A DNA stretch of 64,000 nt from Brasenia schreberi (taxonomy: Eukaryota > Streptophyta > Magnoliopsida > Nymphaeales > Cabombaceae): positions 17,106,501-17,170,500 of the forward strand of contig JAYKKT010000089.1 in NCBI GenBank assembly GCA_036023115.1, read 5' to 3'. Under the pieces are notes generated by a model that searched no databases, had not been told where the DNA came from, and saw only the letters and a program-made list of their open reading frames with translations. Both the position numbers and the translations under genes were made by a program. Below, in pieces: positions 55,583 to 64,000 of the stretch (its first letter is position 1; each line of letters opens with the position of its first letter).

Positions 55583-58500
55583 TGTAAACACCCCGAAATC
55601 CCACGAATTTCTCAAAATCCATCTGGTTTTATACAAGCAGCCCCAAAGGGCCATTTTGAGTTTGGAAACCCAGGAGCCTTCCAAACAACCCTGTATATAT
55701 GTTTTAAACTATATCTTTCAAAAACATACGATAAGGCTTTTGAAAACCCTTTTAAAACATGTTTTGAAACCCCGAAGTGGCTTGGCCCGATCAAGACAGG
55801 ACCAGGAGAGCCAAGAAGAGCCCGGAACCGGAGCACCTATCGAGCCCGGCGCAGCAACTCTTGTATCTGATTCACACCCCAGGATCTAGAACGTCCAAGA
55901 CCTTGTTCTTATCAAAATAGCATTTGAAGTCATCTCCGGAAGGCAGAAACGGAGGCGGACGACTATGTTGGCGAAGACCCAACGCAGACGGAGTACTGAT
56001 GCTGTCAGGCCCCGCACGAATCGTCCGTTTCGAACCCAGCTCGAAGGAGTCAGAGTTCAGTTTGGATTGGATCTGGACCATATATATCCAGATTCCAATC
56101 CAAACCCATATGTAGACTTGGATTTGGATTTGGATCCAGAGATCCAATCCAATATCCATATCCATGGCCCACATCACCTTCTCATAAATGGAGGTGGGGC
56201 CCACTTGAAATTCACGTGGGATATTGGGCATGAGAGAGAGTGGGGTTGAAAAATATCAAGAGTGTTGTATTAAGCTTGACTTGTGTGTCAAGTTTGGGTT
56301 TAATCATGTGGGTTAGCCTAATTGAGTGGGTTTAAGCTTGTAATTAGCTAAAACCTAACCTAGGGCTGCACCAACATGGGGTGATCAAGGTCTATGGGCC
56401 ATGCTAAGGGAGCTCCTTCACCTAAACCTAGCCCAAAATGCCTAAACCTAGCCTAAACCCCTAATCTACCCCTAATCTGAACCTAATCACCTAACCCATT
56501 TCCCTAATCCCGTCCTAATCCCAACCTAATCACCTAACCCACTTCCCTAATCCTTCCCTAAACCTAGATTAATTTCCCTAATCCTAGCCTAAACCTAGCC
56601 TAATCACCTAACCTAGCTCACTAAACCTCACCCCAAAACCCAACCACCTAACCTAGCCCTAAACCCCTAAACCACCCTTAGCCCACGATTTACCCAAACC
56701 CCTAGTTTTAAAATATCTGGCCCAACCCCTTCCAGCCCACCTTATCTACATACCACCCTACCTAAACCACCTAACCACTACCCACAGCCCAGCCCTAACC
56801 GACCTACCCATCCCCTATTGAAACCCCCCTCCTTGTGGGCAGGTTTTCCAAGGGGGAACCACCATCGCACCCAGCCGGGCCCTCTCCTTCTCCCATCTCT
56901 CACCCAGCCAGGACCACTCCCCACCTCCGCCTGCTCCATCTGCCCCACCAGCCGCCACCTGCTCCGCCACCTTCCCTCTTCCATCCACCACCATCATCCC
57001 TCAGCCGGACGCCATCACCTCCACCCAACCGAAACCAGCCGACAGCTACCTGCCCGCCTGCTTCCCACTTCATCCGCCACCTCTCCCCATTCGGTAAGTA
57101 CCCCAAACACCCTCAAAGCCCCTCTCTACCACCTCTCCACTCTTAGCCACCCATCCTACCTTCATCTCAACCCCCTTGCCACCACCACTTTAACCTAGAC
57201 GAATCTAATATAACCCAAGCTGCCGGCCACTACCTAGCCATCATCTCCCATTCGACCCTCCCCTAGGTGTCCTATTCGGCCTTCCCACCAGCTCACCTTT
57301 TAGGTCCAGCTTCCCTAAACTCTCAACTCCCCTAGTGACCCTAAGAACCCACTCATTCAGCCACTTTAAACCCCCTACTTGAAGCCGCCATCTACTTGCC
57401 ACCGGACACCTTCGAGGCGCCTATCCCGCGCCCCACTTGCAGCCGGCCAGCACCCTTGATCACCTACCTTCGCGGAGCTCCCGTTTGCAGCCCAAGGCCA
57501 AGTCCACGCTCAAGCAAGACCTCTACGGACCAGCTACTCGTAAGTGTCTAAACTCGGTCTTTAGTTGTACACTTGCTTGAGATTCAATTTGATACGGGGT
57601 TGTAATAACGGAGCATAGTCTCCCCCCGCTTGTAATAACGTGGCTTGGCACAACCACACACGTGCACTCTCTTAGTCGTGCACGATTTTGAACACACACG
57701 GGCCTAATCAGACCCTAATATATAAGTGTACATATACTTTCATTTTCGAAGCGTTTTTGTTTAAGTTGGGTGCGTTGTCTTTCAATTCAAGCACTCTCAC
57801 ACACATTGAGCTTTCGCTCTTATTTGAAAGACCCAAGTAAGGGCCGACCTATACTATTTGGGTTTCATTTCTTGTCGTGTGAGTAAGTCTTTCAATTCAA
57901 GCACTCTCACACACATTGAGCTTTCACTATTATTTGAAAGACCCAAGTAAGGGCCGACCTATACTATTTGGGTTTCATTTCATGTCGTGTGAGTAAGTCT
58001 TTCAATTCAAGCACTTTCACACACATTGAGCCTTCGCTCTTACTCCCAAGACCTTAGTAAAGGCCTTATTGCAGTTATATTTGGGTTTGATTTATGTCGT
58101 GTGTGTAGTACTTCAATTCAAGCACTCTCACACACATTGAGCCTTCGCTCTTACTCCCAAGACCTTAGTCAAGGCCATACTGCAATTTATATTTGGGTTT
58201 AATTTCATGTCGTGTGTGTAAGTCTTTCAATTCAAGCACGCACCCACATTGAGCCTTCGCTCTTATTTGCAAGACCCGAGTAAGGGCTCATATACATAAG
58301 ATATATACATATTTCCCTTCGGTTATTTCCCTTCGGTTATTTCCCTTCTGCTATTTCCCTTCAATATTGTCTTTACATTTCGGGTTGTCCCTTTGGAGTA
58401 GCGTGAGTTTGCATTGCATCTACGCCATACCACGAGGTAGGACGCATATTGCATCGAAGCAAGCCCCGCTCGAATTCGCCCATGTAGTGGAGTGTTCATA

Positions 58501-58880
58501 ACACACAAACTAGGCGGCCCGAAAAGGGATAAAAGAAAAGACTTAGGCACGTGCAAATCCACGTGATCTAAAATATGCAATCACATCTTAAAGACCCGAA
58601 ATAGACACCTCGAACCGCTTCGTGGACTTTCTCTCCAAAACTCGATTTTTGCAAAAGCGTACAGACTGACCCTTGCGCATCGGTGCAAGAAGGTCTGCGA
58701 CGACAAGAGCTTACTTGCTCACAATCGCCACGTTTAGAAGTCAGTGTTAAATATATCTTCGCTAGCTTAAGTAAGCTAGCTGGCACGCCCTATTTGTATA
58801 CATAGGCCTTAGAACGCACGAGAAGATCCACTCCAAGCCCCCGAAAGAGGCGAAGAGGCGGGGATTTTCGCGCGTCTACA
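55583..58880 (+). repeat. Element F 5' LTR (type 1, 3298 bp)
   Basis: It runs from TGTAAACACC to GCGTCTACA. It has the telomere-like array at 56418-56808, 110-bp units at 57778-58290 and a short 14-bp ladder (58314-58362). The GTAAGT sites are at 57094 and 57540. At the TATA position it reads TATTGAAA. GTCAG (55578-55582) is the candidate left target-site duplication. Confidence 0.93.
56816..56823 (+). promoter_or_regulatory. Altered TATA box of LTR F
   Basis: TATTGAAA stands where LTRs A, C, D, E and the solo LTR have TATTTAAA. The T-to-G change at 56820 probably weakens the promoter. The 3' LTR is not in the window, so it is unclear whether the change was inherited or arose after insertion. 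Confidence 0.5.
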
Positions 58881-58885
58881 GAGAT

Positions 58886-58903
58886 TGGCACGCCCGGTGG
58901 GAC
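58886..58903 (+). promoter_or_regulatory. Primer-binding site, element F
   Basis: TGGCACGCCCGGTGGGAC lies five bases after the LTR, identical to E. Confidence 0.85.
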
Positions 58904-59021
58904 GTGAGCCTTTTCAAAAATCGAGTTTACTTATAGAAGTCTTGCGAAAATTTTATAAAGGTGTCGTTTTAACTTGTTTTCTTTGCTTTTACTTAGGAAG
59001 TTTTGAAAAAGCTTGAAAAGC

Positions 59022-61887
59022 ATGTCAAAATCCAATCCAAGTGAAGTGTCGAGCCAAGGCTCATGCGCATCAAGTTCTCACTCTAGGAGGATTTTCAAAA
59101 ACAAAAAACTAGATGAAATCGAGGACTTGAGAAGGGAGTTTGAGGCCAAAATCGATGCTCTCAGCCAAGAGGCTTAAGTAGGCGATTCATGCTCATCAAA
59201 CGGTGAACAAAGGCCCAAAAAGAAATCTGAAAAACCTCGCAAGCAAAAAGAGGCCTCCGTAATGGAAGGCAACCAATACCACGAGTCCTTCACACAAAAG
59301 GACCGTAAAGCCCTACAGCAGCTGCTGAAAGGGCAGAATAAAGAGAAAAGAAGCTATGCCCTGTCTGATTTCCTTCCTATGGATTACGAAACAGACAGTG
59401 ACGATGAAATACCGAACTTCCATCGGTATGATGGCATGGGAGACCCTAGGTCTCACTTGCAGCTTTTCTCACGTCGAGCCCACAAGAAGAAAAAGGACTC
59501 GATGAAATGGGTGTATTGGTTCCCTCTATCCCTTAAAGGCACAGCTGCCAAATGGCTGGCTTCCTACGACTTAAGCCAGTTCGCTACTTTTGAAGAGTTA
59601 GCGAACTGCTTCATGTAAAGATTTGCACACAACGTGGAAGTCACGCCAACCCTGAATACCTTAAGGGATACAAAGCAAGGCATGAACGAAGACGTGCATG
59701 CCTTCATTATAAGATGGAGGTCTCTTTTGGGCCAAGTGCGAGAGCCCATATCCGAAGGATGCGCAGTAATGCTCATCCTGGATAATTTCAAAAGCGAGTT
59801 AAAAACCCTTCTCTTGCTCCATGAGATTTCAACTTTCCATAAGTTGATCAAAAAGGCCTCCCTTTTCGAAACCAACTTGCGAAAAGGGACATACGACCAC
59901 TTATGGAAAGGAAGTGCCATTCCAAAAACCCGTTTGGAAAAACCCATTGCATATGGGCTGCCCACGACGGACAAAGGGGCAAAGCCCCACAAAATCGCCA
60001 ATGTCCGGGTGGATCCAGGCATGGCAGGCACTTCTAAAAATTTTGAAAAAATAGAAAATAAGAGAGAGCGCAATTTTTCAAAACCGATTGAAAAACGGGA
60101 GTACACTCCGCTGGGGCAACCTGTGTCGGAGGTCCTAGACCTCTTACTTGCCCAGGGCATGATCAAACTCCCTGAAATCCCCGAAGGAGTCACTTCCAAA
60201 GGGGGGTATTTAAACCGATTTTGCAAGTATCAATGGCTCAAAGGCCATGATACCAAACGCTGCTTCTCTCTTTTAAATAAAATTGAGAACTTGATAGCAG
60301 AAGGCCGGCTCCAGGTCACTGCGGAACCTGAGCCACCTCAAGCTATCTTCAAAGAACCCTTTCCCAAACACGCCAGTGGCAGTGGGAAAGGAAAGGAGGT
60401 ATGTACCCTCACCATTTCCAAGGAACTAGCGCAAAAGCCCGAACCTGGTCGACCTACTTGTGCGCCCATCCTTCTATTATACAAGAGGCCCGCCCAAGTC
60501 GTCATTTGGGGACCACCAAAAGTGGAAATCCCGGCAAAACCAGTTTTTAAAATCCAAGGTTCTCCTCAGCTCATCCTTAGAGCCAAGTTTAGCGTGAACC
60601 CTAGGCTGGTCGTGGGGGAAGTCACTAGATCCGGGAGGATCTACCAACCCCCGCACCTTCAAGGTGCTCAAAAGGTGGTTAGTGTGCCTGGCCCCTCAAA
60701 AGCATGTATCCCTAGTGGTCTGCCAAAAGCAGATAAGGACAAAATCATCCTAAATCCTTATGATTTCGAAAACCACCTTTCAAAGATTCCTATTCACATG
60801 TCTATTCTAGAGCTTATCAAAACCTCCCCTAGGCATAGACTTGTCTTAGAGAAAATTCTAGAAAGGGCCAAGGTTGATTCGAACATAAGTCCGGAATCCT
60901 TGTCTGCCCAAGTGGCTTTATTAAGAGCAAAATCGCCCATCACCTTTTCGGAAGATGATGTAGATAGACCCTACGAAACCCATAACCAGGCCCTGCATAT
61001 CGAGGTGGTTCTAAACAACCACTCTCTGGACAGGTGCCTAGTCGATGGTGGAGGAGGGCTCAACATCCTTCCACTACATGTGGCGTACAAAATCGGAGTC
61101 ACCTTGACATCAGTGAACCCAAGCCCCATCGTTATCATTGGATACGATGGGAATGCGTCTAGACCTTTAGGATCCATCGAACTCCCAATGGAAACGGGAG
61201 GGATCGAACACACGGGGGTGTTCCATGTCTTGGACATCCACCCCCATTATAACCTGTTGCTGGGAAGACCCTGGATACACAGTTTGTGCGCTGTGCCATC
61301 CACCTTCCACAGGTGTGTTAAGATCCCTTTTAGGGACCAGGTCGTAGTGATCCTAGGTGAGTCACCCACAGCTTCAGGGGATCATAAACTCCCCTTGTTT
61401 ATCGAGCTCCCTGGCCCATGAGGCTAACCTGGGGCAAATTATGGTTGAGCCACCTCGGCTCGTGTTGAACAACCCTAGGAAGGTTGTATGTGTGAAGGGG
61501 CCGCCCAAAGCAGGCCCCCTCCCGACTCTAATCCTCCTAGGAAAACCCAAACGTTCCCTATTTCCAAAACCCCTGGACAAAAGGCCATACGAGCCTAATA
61601 TGGACGATAGCATGTTCCAGGACCACGACCTATATCCCATCTTTTCAAAAAACAAAAGGTCGTGGAACATGTTATTGAACATGGGCTACACGCCCTACAA
61701 AAGTCTAGGGGCACAAAACCAGGGTCTCCTAGAGCCCATCCTTCCTAGGGCCAACCCAAGCCGATATGGGATCGGCTATACTCCCCGAATATCGCCGGAG
61801 CCACCCCCTGTGACCACCTGGGTCAAGGGTGCCCCGGAGCCTGCCTTAGAAGAGACCTACGATTTAGACCTCCTATTCCGAGTCTAA
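59022..61887 (+). pseudogene. gag-pro: Element F gag-protease pseudogene
   Basis: It begins at ATG 59022 with the same start as E (MSKSNPSEV). Breaks: GAA-to-TAA at 59175-59177, CAA-to-TAA at 59616-59618 inside the gag domain, and loss of two bases near 61360 after the protease core. The rest is intact: zinc-knuckle-like motif near 60222-60263, protease CLVDGGGGLNIL near 61040, GRPWIHSLCAVPS, and the G-patch-like tail at 61662-61743 in the shifted frame. The natural stop is at 61885-61887. Unlike E, no full-length Gag could be made. Confidence 0.93.
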
Positions 61888-62000
61888 CCTGTAGTGTTTT
61901 CCCTTTGAAGGTATGACGGAAGATCCCTTTTTCTAAAAATACCAAAAACATTTGAAAACTTAAAATCAAAAAAATCGAAAAACAAGAAAAACCAAAAACA

Positions 62001-64000
62001 ATGGAAAAGCAAAAACTCGAAAAAAGAGTGCTTTGTATAGTTCCCAAAGTTCTTGTTTTACAAAAACCCAAAAAAATCGAAAATTTGGAAAATACCAAAA
62101 AGATTTTGTACATAGCTGCTCCTGGTAGGACTTTGGCGAAAGAAAAGGATTTCGAAAGAAGCGTCGTCTGCATAGCCAGACCAAAAATTTCGAAATCACT
62201 TGAAAATCCAAGTACAAAACCAGGTTATTTTGAAAACCACGCATCAAGTTCCCTCGGGTCTATAGCCCACGAGAATGATCAAAGCCCAGAAGTGGATCCC
62301 CTTGAGGAAGATCCCACTTCTGAGCTCCCAGAATTTCATAGAATTCTCGATTTTGAAAGACCTTCCCAATCAGTAGGAGGAGATTTCGTAGAGGTGAACC
62401 TAGGGGATGATTCCAATCCCAAAACCATCAAAATAGGCGCATGCTTGCATGAAACTGAAAAGTTAGCATTTATTGCATTTCTACGAACCTATTTAGATGT
62501 GTTTGCATGGACGTATGAAGACATGCCGGGCATAGATCCCAGCATAGTCGAGCATCGTCTTCCCTTAGATGCAGGTGTAAAACCCATAAAGCAGAAGCTT
62601 AGGAAAATACACCCGAATGTACACACGCAAGTCAAAGAGGGTTTAGAAGATCTGCTAAAAGCCGGATTTATAAAACCCATTGCGTATTCTGATTGGTTGT
62701 CAAATATCGTTGTAGTTCGAAAAACCAATGGGAAAATTCGAATATGCATCGATTTCAGAAACCTGAATAAAGCCACTCCAAAGGATAATTATCCTTTACC
62801 AAACATAGATTTGATAGTCGATAGTACTGCAAATCATGAAATGTTTTCATTCATGGATGGTTATTCAGGCTATAATCAAATCAAACTAAGCCCACGAGAT
62901 CAGGGTAAGACCACCTTCACAACCCCATGGGGCACGTACTGCTATACAGTCATGCCCTTTGGTTTGAAAAATGCCGGCGCAACATACCAACGAGCCATGA
63001 ACACGATCTTCCATGATCAAATTCACGAGCTTGTAGAAGTGTATGTAGATGATCTCTTGGCAAAATCCAAAACCCGATGCACCCATATCGAATGTTTACA
63101 AAAGATTTTCGAAAGGCTTAGGCTTTACAAAGTAAAGCTAAACCCTCAAAAATGTGTGTTCGGGGTAGAATCAGGGAAGCTTCTAGGCTTTATGGTGAGC
63201 CAAAGGGGAATAGAAGTCGACCCCTCTAAGTGTCGAGCCATCAGAGACATGGCTCCACCCTCCAATCTCACCCAAGTCCGTAGCCTCCAGGGTCGATTAC
63301 AATCTGTGCGCCGATTCATATCGAATCTGGCAACTAGATGCGAACCCTTCAACAAACTGTTGAGGAAGGGTACGAAATTCTTATGGGATGACGAATGCCA
63401 AAAGTCCTTCGAGAGACTGAAGGCATACTTGGTTAATCCCCCGTTTTGAATCCTCCAAAACAAGGAAAACCGCTTTTATTATACATCTCTGTGCATGTAA
63501 ACGCTTTAGGAGCCCTGTTGGCTCAATACGAGGATGACACCCATAAGGAGTATGCCATCTACTATATTTCGAAAACTCTCTTGGCTTATGAACGAAATTA
63601 TCAAGCCATGGAGAAGACGTGCTTGGCCCTAGTTTGGGCCTGCCAGAAATTCAGACACTATTTCCTAGATCATGAGATCTGGATAGTGTCCAAGCTTGAT
63701 CCAATCAAGCACTTGTTCGAAAAACCCATTCTCACGGGTAGATTGGGCAAATGGCAACTCCTTCTAATGGAGTATGATCTAAAATACCATCACCAGATCT
63801 CCATTAAGGGGCAAGCCCTAGCAGATTACGTGGCTGAATTCCCCTTAGAGGACGCATATCCCACTCTTGTTGAAATGCCTGATGAAGGCATATTGCAAAA
63901 CCATTTTCAAAACCACATTTTGGCAAATTCTTTTGAAAACCAAGTGTGGAAGATGCACTTCGACGGGGCACGAAACCAACAAGGGGCTGGTGCCGGGATC
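62001..64000 (+). pseudogene. pol: Element F pol with intact start and one frameshift, partial at the window edge
   Basis: The ATG at 62001 (MEKQKLEKRV) is the best start: an in-frame stop lies at 61953, and the B copy begins the same way. It is separated from gag-protease by about 110 bases, so pol is probably translated separately, from spliced RNA or by another mechanism. A basic leader and an acidic stretch (PEVDPLEEDPTSELPEF) precede RT, with YVDD at 63042-63053. One C is missing from a run at 63438-63442 compared with A, giving a stop at 63447-63449. The other frame then continues from about 63449 through RNase H to the second RNase H (HFDGARNQQGAGAG) at the edge. Confidence 0.93.

Larger units (their letters stand above)
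55583..64000 (+). mobile_element. Element F: type-1 Tat retrotransposon, 5' part
   Basis: F has a 5' LTR, primer-binding site, gag-protease and pol as far as the second RNase H, where the window ends. It is inserted in C in opposite orientation, 208 bp from E. Its coding sequence has two nonsense codons and two frameshifts in the visible part. Confidence 0.93.

Noticed and set aside
1..64000. Host genes, tRNA, rRNA or a plant NLR-type gene
   Set aside because: Every stretch could be assigned to LTR, gag, pol or UTR of a retrotransposon. No exon-like ORF outside these was found.

Overview
The window is plant nuclear DNA made entirely of nested LTR retrotransposons. I see no host gene, tRNA, rRNA or CRISPR array. 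All coding sequence belongs to the Ty3/gypsy Tat group. The evidence is a pol of RT, a decayed RNase H, a second archaeal-type RNase H and integrase in that order, together with very long LTRs (2.7-3.5 kb) and an uncoupled gag-protease ORF. The species cannot be named from the sequence; a repeat-rich seed plant is the safe statement.

Two subfamilies are present. Type 1 has LTRs of about 3.3-3.5 kb running from TGTAAACACC to CGCGCGTCTACA, and its primer-binding site is TGGCACGCCCGGTGGGAC. Type 2 is one element (G) with a 2.7-kb LTR and a primer-binding site that differs at one base. G keeps the cis signals but has only short gag/protease-tail ORFs and eroded shreds of pol.

Layout from left to right. 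Element A (+) supplies pol (3-3011), a 3' UTR and a 3' LTR ending at 7529; its 5' part lies left of the window. Part of another + LTR (X, 7530-8866) follows. Element B (-) occupies 8867-19847, and its 3' LTR is split by a solo LTR (9048-12479) with a perfect GTGGG target-site duplication. A partial - LTR (Y, 19848-21338) is cut by G (+, 21339-29310). The 3' LTR of G is in turn cut by element D (-, 29311-34541). D is joined abruptly to the truncated 3' LTR of element C (-, from 34542). The integrase/second RNase H region of C is split by complete element E (+, 40571-55374). A 208-bp piece of C follows, and then element F (+, 55583 to the right edge).

In an intact member the LTR carries a TATA box, C-rich telomere-like repeats in U3 and tandem 110-bp units downstream. 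The primer-binding site starts minus-strand synthesis, and a polypurine tract beside a conserved hairpin starts plus-strand synthesis. Gag-protease (with a G-patch-like tail) and pol are separate ORFs. Every element for which gag and pol can be read has stops or frameshifts. E and F are the most recent insertions into C, and E has LTRs about 99% identical by eye, yet both are coding-defective. If they moved in this state they needed proteins from another copy.

The least expected signals are RNA-like structures conserved between the two subfamilies, some with compensatory changes: a hairpin beside the polypurine tract, paired hairpins in each 110-bp unit, a U3 palindrome and a nested GGGG/GGAG stem. 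A possible 5' UTR intron and a G-patch-like module kept by the degenerate type-2 element are also notable.
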